A program made the position numbers and the translations under genes. The notes under the pieces were generated by a model that was not told the DNA's origin, did not search any database, and saw nothing but the letters and a program-made list of their open reading frames with translations. From assembly GCF_000517105.1 (NCBI RefSeq), contig NZ_KI912153.1:268564-332563 (forward strand): 64,000 bases of DNA, read 5' to 3'. Positions 27,030-36,060 of this stretch are shown one piece after another. This DNA comes from Fischerella sp. PCC 9605 (lineage in GTDB: Bacteria; Cyanobacteriota; Cyanobacteriia; Cyanobacteriales; Nostocaceae). The stretch's first letter is position 1; every line of letters starts with the position of its first letter.

Positions 27030-30000
27030 ATGTTTAAATTCAGTAATTTTTGGGGCTGGTTTCAAAAGTTAGGGGTGGGGATAGTTGGTATCTATACTTT
27101 CTCTGCAAATTGTGCGATCGCCCAGGTTACTTCTGATGACACTATACCCAGTAATTCTATTGTCACACGAGAGGGTAACACCTGGAATATCAATGGCGGA
27201 ACCCAAGCGGGTAACAACCTGTTCCACAGTTTCAACGAGTTTTCTTTACCGACTGGTAGCGAAGCTTTCTTTAACAATAGTGCGGATATTCAAAACATAA
27301 TTAGTCGAGTCACGGGCGGATCAATCTCAAACATTGACGGGTTGATTCGTGCTAATGGTATTGCCAACTTATTTTTAATCAATCCCAACGGGATTATTTT
27401 TGGTCAAAATGCACGTTTGGATATCGGCGGTTCCTTTGTTGCCAGTACTGCTAATAGTTTGAAATTTGCTGATGGCTTTGAGTTCAGCGCTACTACACCT
27501 CAATCTGCCCCCTTGCTGACTATTAGTGTTCCAGTCGGTTTGCAATTTGGACAGAATCCAGCGGCGATTCGCGTTCAAGGTACAGGACACGATTTCACAG
27601 TTGCCAGTCCCATCTTCTCGCCCGTAACCAGAAGCAGCAGTTCAACGGGTTTGCAGGTGCAGCCAGGTCAAACCCTAGCCTTGGTGGGGGGCAATATCAA
27701 CTTAGATGGAGGTACACTGACAGCAGCAGGAGGACGGATTGAGTTAGGCAGTGTAGCTGGAGGTTTAGTTAGTCTCAATCCCAGTTCCGGTAGCTGGACT
27801 TTCGGCTATGAAGAAGTGCCTGGTTTCGGTGATATCGAGCTATCTCAAAAAGCCTTAGCAGATGCCAGTGGTGTTAGTGGTGGCTTTATCCAAGTACAAG
27901 GACGAAATCTTTCGGTGCGCGATGGCTCACTTGTTTTGATTCAAAATCAAGGGTTGCGATCGGCAGGAGCAATAAAAGTCAACACCAGAGAGTCTGTAAA
28001 AGTAAGTGGAACCAATGCCGATGGCACAATCCGCAGCAGCCTGACAAATGAAACAGTAGGAGCAGGTAAGGGAGGAGATGTTGAGCTTTCCACCCAGCAA
28101 TTAGTCGTGGAAGAAGGAGGAACCATCGTTGCCAAAACCCTCAGCCCTGCAACAGGCGGCAATGTAAATATCAATGCTTTCGATTCAGTACAAGTCAATG
28201 GAGCAAGTGCAGTTAATCCCAGCGTTACTAGTTCTATCGTTGCTGCCACTTTTGGCCCTGGGGATTCAGGCAATAACACAGTTTCAACTGGGCGTTTAAC
28301 CACAACTGGAGGAGGAACCGTTGCCTCTGCCTCTTTTGGATCTGGAAAAGGAGGAAATCTCAGCGTCAATGCCACTGATTCTATAGAAATTGTTGGCGTT
28401 GAACCCAACTTGTTTTCACCTAGTGGTTTTCTTGCTTCCGCATTCAATGCTGGAGATGCTGGCAACTTGACAGTTAATACACCTAGATTAACAGTTCAGA
28501 ATGGGGGAAGAGTTGGTGCTTCTACCTTTGCAAGTGGTGCAGCCGGTAATGTTACCATCAACGTCCCTGAGTTCGTGGAAATAAAAGGTACAGTGCCAGG
28601 CTCTGTAAATCCTAGTCTAGTCTCTTCCTCTGCTAACCTGGTAGATCAAAGCTTACAAGAACTTTTTGGCTTGCCTCCTGTACCCAGCGGCGCTTCTGGA
28701 GACGTGACAATTAATACTGGTCAGTTAAAGGTTACAGATGGCGCTCTAGTGACAACAAGCAATAATGGGTCAGGAATTTCCGGAAATATTAGAGTTAACG
28801 CTCGTTCTGTTTCTTTGAATGGTGGAGGTGGCATCACATCTGAATTGGGGGGAACCTTCGTAGGCGGAAAGATTTCTGTCTTTTCTCCCTTCACTGTGGG
28901 ATCTGTTAAGGGAGGGGACATTGCTATTTCAGCCCAACAGTTTATTGTTCAGAAAGGGGCAGGTATTTCCACTGCTACCTTTACGAATGCAGCAGGTGGT
29001 AATGTCAATGTGGATGTCTCGGATTTTGTGCAAGTAGACGGATTTGTGCCTTTTAATCCGAGAGCGCTTAGTTTTATTGGTAGTTCTACCTTTGGTTCTG
29101 GAAAGTCAGGAAATGTCAACATTTCTACTGGGCAGTTAAGGGTTCTGAATGGGTCGAGGGTAGGCGCTGGTACATTTGGAAAAGGCTCTAGTGGAGATGT
29201 TACCGTCAATGCAACCGAATCTGTAGAAGTCATCGGCGCAGAACTAAGCCAGTCGGTAGGAAGCCTGATCGGTGTTTCTACGCTCAATGATGGAAATGGT
29301 GGTAACTTGACTATCAATACACCAAAACTGATAGTTCAAGATGGAGGCAGGATTGATTCTTCCACCGTAGCGAGTGGCTTAGCAGGAAGTATTACTATCA
29401 ATGCTTCTGAATCTGTAGATGTGAGTGGTAAAATACCTGGAACTGATGAACCCAGTTTGATCAGTGCTGGTGCCACTATTGAGAATGAATTTGCCCGCCG
29501 GCTTTTTGGATTGCCCCCCGTGCCAAGTGGGTCTTCTGGAGATGTGACAATTAACACGGGTCAGTTAAAAATCACAGATGGTGCTTTAGTCTCTACAAGA
29601 AGTGATGGCTCAGGAACTTCAGGGAATGTGAGGATCAATGCTCGATCTATTTTCCTAGACAACAAAGGTGGTATCACATCAGAACTAGGCGGAACGATCG
29701 CAGCAGGACTAATTTCTGTATTTTCCCCGGTCACTATCGGAGGTGGCAAGGGAGGAGACATTGCAATTTCAACCCAACAGCTAGCTGTCCGAGGAGGGTC
29801 AAGCATATCCACTGCTACTTTTACGAATGCACCAGGTGGTAATGTAACTATAGATGCCTCTGATTCAGTAGAAGTTAGCGGAGCAGGGCCATTCCAATCC
29901 CCAGTGAGCTTTTTAGGTGTTTCGACTTTCAACACTGGAGATGTTGGCGACATAACTATCAACACAGGCAAATTGGCAATTCGGGATGGAGGCAGAATAG

Positions 30001-31019
30001 ATTCTTTGACCACAACGAGTGGCTCAACTGGAAGTATTGCTATCAACGCTTCTAAATCTGTAGAGGTAAGTGGCAAATTGCCTGGGACTTCTATTCCTAG
30101 TCTGATTAGTGCTGGTGCTAATATTGAAAATGAATTTGCTCTCCAGATTTTTGGATTGCCGCCATCGCCAACTGGAGCATCTGGAGACGTGACAATCGAC
30201 ACCGATCAATTAATCATCAAAGATGGCGCTCTTGTGACAGTGAGTAATCAAGGAGCAGGAGACGCAGGCAACCTAAAAGTTACATCTCGCTCCATTCGCT
30301 TGGATAACCAAGGAAAACTAACAGCTAACTCAGCAGCGGGTACCGAAGGAAATATTTTGCTGAAAGTGCGAGATTTACTGTTGTTACGCCGCAACAGTGA
30401 GATATCTGCTGTTTCAGGCACAGCCAAAACTGGTGGTAGTGGTGGTAATTTTATTGCTGATGTTGGTTTTATTGTCGCCGTACCCTCAGAAAATAGCGAC
30501 ATCCTTACCAATGCTTTCACAGGCAGAGGCGGAAATATAACTATCCGTTCTGACGGCATTTTTGGAACTCAATTTCGACAGCAGCAAACATCAGAAAGTG
30601 ATATTGTTGCCTCAGGAAGAGTTACATTCAACACGCCAAACGTAGATCCGAGTAGTGGATTAATCGAACTGCCTACTAATATAGTTGACCCAACCCAACA
30701 AATTTCCACCGCTTGCACTCCCGGAAGTCCACAACGTCAGAGTTCATTTGTTGTTACGGGGCGCGGCGGTTTACCCTTGAGTGCCACAGAATTGCTACAA
30801 GATACCGCGACGCTGGCAGAGTGGGTAAGAAGCCGAGGCAAACCTACTCAAGCACAAATGCAACTACAACCAACAAAGGTAGCTACTGCTAGCGCTCCCA
30901 TTGTCGAAGCCTCTGGTTGGATAGTTGATGCTAATGGCGATATCCAACTAGTGACACAAGCTCCTGTAGTGACTCCTCACAATCAGTGGTTGCCATCTGC
31001 ATCTTGTCCTGTTCACTGA
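27030..31019 (+). CDS. Two-partner-secretion exoprotein (filamentous haemagglutinin type)
   Basis: 1329 residues from the ATG at 27030. A signal peptide (MFKFSNFWGWFQKLGVGIVG...ANCAIAQ) precedes the TPS/haemagglutination domain (about 35-165), with NTWNINGGTQAGNNLFHSFNEF, IISRVTGGSISNIDGLI and the diagnostic ANLFLINPNGIIFGQNARLDIGGSF. The rest is Gly/Thr/Asn-rich beta-helix with large internal repeats: SGDVTINTGQLK...DGALV recurs near residues 556, 836 and 1051. Secretion needs an outer-membrane TpsB pore, not found in this window. Located divergently from the sigma/CHAT-CHASE2 operon. Role in adhesion or cell-surface structure is a family inference. Confidence 0.93.
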   Translation: MFKFSNFWGWFQKLGVGIVGIYTFSANCAIAQVTSDDTIPSNSIVTREGNTWNINGGTQAGNNLFHSFNEFSLPTGSEAFFNNSADIQNIISRVTGGSISNIDGLIRANGIANLFLINPNGIIFGQNARLDIGGSFVASTANSLKFADGFEFSATTPQSAPLLTISVPVGLQFGQNPAAIRVQGTGHDFTVASPIFSPVTRSSSSTGLQVQPGQTLALVGGNINLDGGTLTAAGGRIELGSVAGGLVSLNPSSGSWTFGYEEVPGFGDIELSQKALADASGVSGGFIQVQGRNLSVRDGSLVLIQNQGLRSAGAIKVNTRESVKVSGTNADGTIRSSLTNETVGAGKGGDVELSTQQLVVEEGGTIVAKTLSPATGGNVNINAFDSVQVNGASAVNPSVTSSIVAATFGPGDSGNNTVSTGRLTTTGGGTVASASFGSGKGGNLSVNATDSIEIVGVEPNLFSPSGFLASAFNAGDAGNLTVNTPRLTVQNGGRVGASTFASGAAGNVTINVPEFVEIKGTVPGSVNPSLVSSSANLVDQSLQELFGLPPVPSGASGDVTINTGQLKVTDGALVTTSNNGSGISGNIRVNARSVSLNGGGGITSELGGTFVGGKISVFSPFTVGSVKGGDIAISAQQFIVQKGAGISTATFTNAAGGNVNVDVSDFVQVDGFVPFNPRALSFIGSSTFGSGKSGNVNISTGQLRVLNGSRVGAGTFGKGSSGDVTVNATESVEVIGAELSQSVGSLIGVSTLNDGNGGNLTINTPKLIVQDGGRIDSSTVASGLAGSITINASESVDVSGKIPGTDEPSLISAGATIENEFARRLFGLPPVPSGSSGDVTINTGQLKITDGALVSTRSDGSGTSGNVRINARSIFLDNKGGITSELGGTIAAGLISVFSPVTIGGGKGGDIAISTQQLAVRGGSSISTATFTNAPGGNVTIDASDSVEVSGAGPFQSPVSFLGVSTFNTGDVGDITINTGKLAIRDGGRIDSLTTTSGSTGSIAINASKSVEVSGKLPGTSIPSLISAGANIENEFALQIFGLPPSPTGASGDVTIDTDQLIIKDGALVTVSNQGAGDAGNLKVTSRSIRLDNQGKLTANSAAGTEGNILLKVRDLLLLRRNSEISAVSGTAKTGGSGGNFIADVGFIVAVPSENSDILTNAFTGRGGNITIRSDGIFGTQFRQQQTSESDIVASGRVTFNTPNVDPSSGLIELPTNIVDPTQQISTACTPGSPQRQSSFVVTGRGGLPLSATELLQDTATLAEWVRSRGKPTQAQMQLQPTKVATASAPIVEASGWIVDANGDIQLVTQAPVVTPHNQWLPSASCPVH

Positions 31020-31153
31020 TTTGTTGGTTGTTGGTGGTTAGTAGGGGCGCAAAGCTTTGCATATAGGCGTTGAGATAGCAACCGCACATAAACTATTTTG
31101 TACGTAGGCGCGTTGTTTTATACCTGCTTACTATCGCAACGCTTATCTATTCT

Positions 31154-31603
31154 CTAGTTGCTGAAAGTATCCTTGATGTTATCAACGGTGCGTTCAACAG
31201 CATTCTTTGTGTTGTCTACTGCTTTCTGAGTCCGGGCTGCATCTTCCTCTGCTCTTTTCTCAATTCGATCCCTATCTCTCTTGGCTTTGCGCTCGATGAA
31301 ACTACCACTGTCATCCGTTGCTTGCTCAACTCGCTCGGCATTTTTATTTGCAGTTCGTTCAACTTGATTTGCCGTATCTCGGATGAAATTCTTGGCTCGT
31401 CCAGCATCTTCACTGGTTTTCCCTTGAATCTGTGAGCCTAGATCTGCCTCAGCGATCAAGTTGGCAGCAGGATCAGCCATTGCTGCGGTGTTCGCGAAAA
31501 ACGCACCCTGCCAAACGAAGGCGATCGCTGACACACAAAATAAAGTTGTAGCCATCCAGCGTCCTACAGTCGAAAGCCGTTTCATCAAAGAATTCAGTTT
31601 CAT
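31154..31603 (-). CDS. Small exported, highly charged helical protein
   Basis: 149 residues from the ATG at 31603, with GGAG about 11 nt upstream. A signal peptide with a hydrophobic core (WMATTLFCVSAIAFVWQGAFF) and an ANTAAMA-type cleavage region is followed by a long charged helix in which RAKNFIRDTANQVERTANKNAERVEQ-like units recur. It resembles the cyanobacterial 'low temperature-induced' or apolipoprotein-like small proteins, but family membership is not certain. Probably periplasmic or thylakoid-lumenal. Confidence 0.7.
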   Translation of the reverse strand: MKLNSLMKRLSTVGRWMATTLFCVSAIAFVWQGAFFANTAAMADPAANLIAEADLGSQIQGKTSEDAGRAKNFIRDTANQVERTANKNAERVEQATDDSGSFIERKAKRDRDRIEKRAEEDAARTQKAVDNTKNAVERTVDNIKDTFSN

Positions 31604-31779
31604 AGGATACAATCTCCATGAGATTTAGCATCCTATTTTTACTTCATCTAGCTCATCAGCTAAATCGTTCCCTAGAGAGAGGTTGTCTCATCATAAGTTG
31701 GTAAAAAAATTCGCTCTTTCAATAGATTATAATGAACCAACCTCATGCAATCTGCGGTTCAACCCAACTTAGGTAAGTC

Positions 31780-32006
31780 ATCTCTGGGCTTTGGGAATTG
31801 CCGATATTAGAGCGCGTAAAGCAGACAAGCAAAAGACGGTTTTTTGGTCGTGTCCAATGATAATTTCGCGCGGTTCGTCAACAGAGTGCCATTCATCATC
31901 AAAAATGTAAGCAAAAGGGTAATTGAAGACGGTTGTCGCGTCTTCAAAACACTCCATGCTTGTTGCGGTTGTTCTCAGCCTTACGGTCGTCCAGATCCAC
32001 GTAAAC
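31780..32006 (-). pseudogene. brnT: Decayed brnT-type toxin gene
   Basis: Three minus-strand frames combine to a BrnT pattern: VDLDDRKAENNRNKHGV, then FEDATTVFNYPFAYIFDDEWHSVDEPREIIIGHDQK, then NRLLLVCFTRSN. BrnT is an RNase toxin whose antitoxin is BrnA. Small deletions near 31943 and 31840 shift the frame, the start is lost, and the C-terminal RIISAR block is missing. No brnA follows. The remnant starts directly after the argS stop codon. Confidence 0.6.
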
Positions 32007-32007
32007 C

Positions 32008-33765
32008 CTACATCCGCTCCAACACCTGAATACCTAGCAAAGACAGCCCCAGCTTTAGGGTTCGAGCTGTTAAATAACACAGTGCCAGCCGCGATGTCCG
32101 CACTGGTTCCTCAGATTTGAGAACAGGGCAGTTTTCGTAGAACTTATTAAACTTATCACTCAGTTGATACAAGTATTCGCATAACCGATTTGGCAGTAAA
32201 TCTTGCTCAACATCACCGACGATTTCGTCCAACTGTAACAAATGCTTTGCCAAGGTTAATTCTGTGTCTTCACGTAGTAGAATTTTGGCATCTGCTCCCA
32301 ACTGTCCAAAATCAATGTTACCTTCCCGACTAATTCCTTGTGTCCGGACGTAAGCGTACAGCATGTAGGGTGCGGTGTTGCCTTTGAGCGATAGCATTTT
32401 GTCGTAGCTGAAGATATAGTTGCTGGTGCGATTTTGACTGAGATCGGCGTACTTTACCGCACTAATGCCAACTACTTTCGCAACATGGGCTTTGAACTGT
32501 TCAGTTTCTTCCCGCCCTTCTTCTTGTAATCTGGTTTCTAAGTCTGCACGCGCACGGGCGATCGCTTCATCCAGCAAATCCCGCAACCGCACTGTATCCC
32601 CAGAACGGGTTTTGAATTTCTTGCCATCTTCACCCAGCACCAAACCAAAGGGAACGTGGACGAATTCCACATCATCGGGAACCCACCCCGCCTTGCGTGC
32701 TACCTGAAACACCTGGGCAAAGTGATTTGCTTGTCCAGCATCTGTAACATAAATTATTCTTTTGGCGTGGTCTTCTTGAATCCGGTAGCGTATGGCGGCT
32801 AAGTCTGTAGTGGCGTAGTTATAACCCCCATCAGATTTTTGCACAATCAGGGGCAGTGGTTCACCTTCTTTGTTAGTAAAGCCTTCCAAGAAAACGCATT
32901 TTGCTCCTTGGTTTTCTACTAGCAACCCAGTCTGTTCTAAATCTTCTACAACTTTTGGTAATAAGGGGTTGTAGAAAGATTCGCCACGCTCTTGCAGTTT
33001 AATATCTAGTAAGTCGTAAATTTCTTGAAATTCTGCCCTTGACTGTTCGCACAACAGTTTCCAAGCATGGAGTGTGTCTTCTGCACCTGCTTGTAATCTC
33101 ACGACTTCTTTCCGTGCAGTCTCTTGAAAAGCTTCATCTTCATCAAACCGCTTTTTGGCTTGGCGATAAAAGCTGACTAAATCGCCTATATCTAAAGCAT
33201 TTGCAGTCGTGAGGGCTTCTGGGTAAACTTCCCGCAGATAGGCAATTAACATTCCAAACTGCGTCCCCCAATCACCAACGTGATTCAACCGCAGTACATC
33301 ATGTCCCCGAAATTCCAATATCCGGGCGATGCTATCGCCGATAATTGTCGATCGCAAGTGTCCGACGTGCATTTCTTTGGCGATGTTCGGACTGGAAAAA
33401 TCTACAATCTCGCGCTTTGGGGTTTTTGCCTTAGCAACTCCCAATCTGGAATCTGCTTGCACGGCGGCGAGTTGTGTTTCCAAGTATTCTGTTGTCAATT
33501 TGAGATTGATAAAGCCAGGGCCAGCCACTTCCGGTGGTTTGCAGATTTCCGATACATCCAGTTTATCGACAATGGCTTGAGCGATCGCTCGTGGTTGTTG
33601 TCCTAAACGTTTAGCTAAAGATAAAGCCACATTCGCTTGATAATCACCAAATTTAGGATTGCTTGCAGTCACCAACATCGGGTCTACATCGGCGTATTCA
33701 GTGCCAAAGGCTGCAACCAAAGCCTGCTGTAATTTCTCTTTTAATAGTTCTTGTGTAGCGTTCAT
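32008..33765 (-). CDS. argS: Arginine--tRNA ligase
   Basis: 585 residues. Class I synthetase with the HIGH-type motif in [23 protein letters not shown] near residue 125, and [20 protein letters not shown] in place of a canonical KMSKS, as in many ArgRS. The N-terminal Add1 domain (1-100) and the C-terminal DALR anticodon-binding domain ([25 protein letters not shown]) are complete. It charges tRNA-Arg in the cytoplasm. Monocistronic; nearest upstream gene is a PIN-type gene on the same strand. Confidence 0.97.
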   Translation of the reverse strand: MNATQELLKEKLQQALVAAFGTEYADVDPMLVTASNPKFGDYQANVALSLAKRLGQQPRAIAQAIVDKLDVSEICKPPEVAGPGFINLKLTTEYLETQLAAVQADSRLGVAKAKTPKREIVDFSSPNIAKEMHVGHLRSTIIGDSIARILEFRGHDVLRLNHVGDWGTQFGMLIAYLREVYPEALTTANALDIGDLVSFYRQAKKRFDEDEAFQETARKEVVRLQAGAEDTLHAWKLLCEQSRAEFQEIYDLLDIKLQERGESFYNPLLPKVVEDLEQTGLLVENQGAKCVFLEGFTNKEGEPLPLIVQKSDGGYNYATTDLAAIRYRIQEDHAKRIIYVTDAGQANHFAQVFQVARKAGWVPDDVEFVHVPFGLVLGEDGKKFKTRSGDTVRLRDLLDEAIARARADLETRLQEEGREETEQFKAHVAKVVGISAVKYADLSQNRTSNYIFSYDKMLSLKGNTAPYMLYAYVRTQGISREGNIDFGQLGADAKILLREDTELTLAKHLLQLDEIVGDVEQDLLPNRLCEYLYQLSDKFNKFYENCPVLKSEEPVRTSRLALCYLTARTLKLGLSLLGIQVLERM

Positions 33766-33956
33766 ATATATATGGTGTTATCTCTTATTCAGAGGCAATG
33801 TGGCTGTTGATGATTAGATGTCCTTAAAGACCTGATTATTCTAACCTTAAAATACGGTAACAGAGTCCAGGTGAAGAATGTCATAGTACACTACAATCCC
33901 CTGCACTGTCTGTCACCCTCGACAGAACTTTCTTCTGTCTTACTCTTGTGTCTTAC

Positions 33957-34558
33957 TTATAGTTGTGATTGGATGAAGGAACAACCGTGGTCAAATCGCG
34001 GTATCATCCTACAATTAAATTTGTTCAATTCATCGACAATATCAGGACTGTCAAAATCTCTTGAGTTCCGATTGAGGAAACATGATACTGAGGGTGATGC
34101 TGACGAAGGTGAGAAATGACTGATGCATAAACAAGAGCATCTTGTGGTTTCAAATCGTATGGATCTTCGTATATTGCTGCCTCAGTAAGAATATCAGCAG
34201 TCAGTGTAATTACTTCCACACTCTTCAAGAGCCGAACTCGATACTGCACAAAGCGTTGGCGTTCATCCTCATTACTCTGAACTAACAAACTCGCAATGTC
34301 TTGAATGCTATTGATGCGAGTTGTATAGGATGCAGTACGTGCAAGCTGTCGTAACTCAGTGTCGAGTACTTGCTGAAGATCCTTACGACTCTTGGCTTGA
34401 CGACTCAATTTTTCGTGTGGTTCAGCTAGACTATATGCTGGCATGACAAGCTTTATATGCCCATCTTCACACAGTTGCATAATTTGCTCACAGCTTACAA
34501 ACTGCTCTTGTTGAAAAACAAGTTCCAGAACAAAGTTAGTTTCAATGTAAACGTTCAC
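33957..34558 (-). pseudogene. PIN-domain protein, frameshifted near its C-terminus
   Basis: The main frame (34558-34025) reads MNVYIETNFVLELVFQQEQF, then PAYSLAEPHEKLSRQ, then DLKPQDALVYASVISHLRQHHPQ, matching a PIN-like RNase family that starts with YIETN. The conserved ending CFLNRNSRDFDSPDIVDELNKFNCRMIPRFD is present only in the next frame, down to a TAA at 33959-33957. One base change near 34075 separates them. The last catalytic acid lies in the displaced part, so the protein as read is probably impaired, or this is a sequencing slip. The start overlaps the preceding nuclease-like gene by 4 bp. Confidence 0.75.
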
Positions 34559-35028
34559 GCAACAGCCTCGTGGTCGAATCTGCCTCCGGCAATAGCGTTA
34601 TAAAGACCTGAGTCAACCAGCCATCGCTGAGACTTACCTATTTCGCTAATAGGCTTCTCGGAGTGAATAATACTTCCGAGCCAAGATGTAATAATTAATT
34701 CAAGACTTTGACTACTTATTTTTTGCTCAGTATCTATTCCAGCTTGTTTAAGATAAGGCTGAAGAATGGGACGCGCATCAATAGTATAAGTTGGTTTACT
34801 TAGATCGAGTTGTGCATCATCATTAGCCCACAGATAAAACCTGTCAGGGAAGACCATGAGAAAGTAAGGGGCTTTCGGAAAGATTCCGTGGGCGAGGATA
34901 TTGCGTCGCAGTTGTGCAGCCCACTCTGGCGGAGCATTCAGTTTACTCTTAATCTCAATGACAAGTACCAGTTGACCGTCGTGGTTGTAAACTGCTAAAT
35001 CCCAGCCAGTATTTCTTTGAGTAGACAT
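34555..35028 (-). CDS. Nuclease-like protein of possible PD-(D/E)XK fold
   Basis: 157 residues from the ATG at 35028 (an upstream start at 35106 would give 183). The segment GWDLAVYNHDGQLVLVIEIKSK has the spaced Asp and E-x-K of a PD-(D/E)XK restriction-like core, followed by a helix with PPEWAAQLRRN. Its stop overlaps the start of the PIN gene (ATGA), so both form one transcription unit. No established family name can be given. The pair looks like a small accessory module between argS and cysS, perhaps toxin-antitoxin or defence related. Confidence 0.6.
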   Translation of the reverse strand: MSTQRNTGWDLAVYNHDGQLVLVIEIKSKLNAPPEWAAQLRRNILAHGIFPKAPYFLMVFPDRFYLWANDDAQLDLSKPTYTIDARPILQPYLKQAGIDTEQKISSQSLELIITSWLGSIIHSEKPISEIGKSQRWLVDSGLYNAIAGGRFDHEAVA

Positions 35029-35201
35029 GATTTTTTTATTAGTTACTACAATCCATTTTGGCGCAGAACAATATTTAGCTTGTCTATTTCTTTTAAGTCT
35101 CCCCACAGCAAATTAAACTCATCTATTAGCAATACTCTCAACAGCCCTTGTTCCATTTTATTTCTGTGCAGCAAAATCCCAATACATCTAGTGCTCAATA
35201 G

Positions 35202-36032
35202 CTAATCCCAACCTAAACTTTCGCTCATAGATCTAAAAACTGATACTGGATCTTCGTCTAAAATTGAACACTTCACTTTCACAGAATCTAAATTATGTGA
35301 GCTCAGAATTAACTCGATTAAATCTTTGAAAGAAGTGGAACTCATTGGAGGGATATAGACTTCGTCAATCAGTGTGTTTAAATCAACTCGAACTGGTCTT
35401 CCAGAGCATCGTTTCATTCGAGCATCCACAAGTAGATTCAAATAATGATTTTCTTCTGTTGGCTCAGGTAACTCATGAAACATCGCCCGCAATTCTTGTT
35501 CGTGCTTAAATGCCGATCGCTTGTATATAAATGGTCTCACAAAGGAGTAAATATCGTTAAAATCTGGTCCGGGAATTGCTTCGTTGACATAATCTAAATA
35601 TTTAATTTTCCCTACATGAATATCAGGACTATCTGAACCAAAACAATTGATTAATCGCTTATAACTCGATTTAATGGCTATGCCGTCTTTATTTCCTAAA
35701 TAGAGTTTCCACATTGCCTCAGATTCAGAGTCATCCATGAACCAACAGCTTGCAAATACCGACCTTTTTAATCCCTCGAAAGCCAAGGCACGAATTTCTC
35801 TGGGGTCACTAGAACTGATTAAATTCTGAGGCTCAGTTCTAATTTTCATCAAGTCATATTCCATTGTTTTTTTCGTATATGACCCTTCAAATCGGTCTTG
35901 AAATTGGCAAGCAGCAGAAAAATACAAAGTCTGTGTTTTGATCAGATGATAAAACTTGGAAATATTCATATATCGCCAGATAAGTTGGTTTTCATTATCT
36001 GGCGGGATGAAATCAGGATGAGCTTTATACAT
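35202..36032 (-). CDS. DUF2971 family protein
   Basis: 276 residues. The N-terminus (LIWRYMNISKFYHLIKTQTLYFSAACQFQDRFEGSYT) and later FASCWFMDDSESEAMWKLYLGNKDGIAIKSSYKRL are the hallmark blocks of DUF2971, a widespread family of unknown function often found among accessory and defence genes. FVRPFIYKRSAFKHEQELRAMF is the third block. Complete length and intact. It lies 28 bp downstream of nothing on its own strand but cysS, whose stop is at 36061, so it may be read from the cysS transcript. Confidence 0.85.
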   Translation of the reverse strand: MYKAHPDFIPPDNENQLIWRYMNISKFYHLIKTQTLYFSAACQFQDRFEGSYTKKTMEYDLMKIRTEPQNLISSSDPREIRALAFEGLKRSVFASCWFMDDSESEAMWKLYLGNKDGIAIKSSYKRLINCFGSDSPDIHVGKIKYLDYVNEAIPGPDFNDIYSFVRPFIYKRSAFKHEQELRAMFHELPEPTEENHYLNLLVDARMKRCSGRPVRVDLNTLIDEVYIPPMSSTSFKDLIELILSSHNLDSVKVKCSILDEDPVSVFRSMSESLGWD

Positions 36033-36060
36033 TGGTATTGCTCCTCAAAGATTTTTGCCC

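Noticed and set aside
29561-30202. Long minus-strand frames (also 27947-28465 and 28949-29317) inside the exoprotein gene
   Set aside because: They arise from repetitive Gly/Thr/Asn coding sequence on the plus strand, show low-complexity Pro/Ser translations and lack family signals.
31778-32080. 100-codon frame as an intact gene overlapping argS
   Set aside because: The first part overlaps the argS 3' end and the useful part is a frameshifted BrnT remnant.
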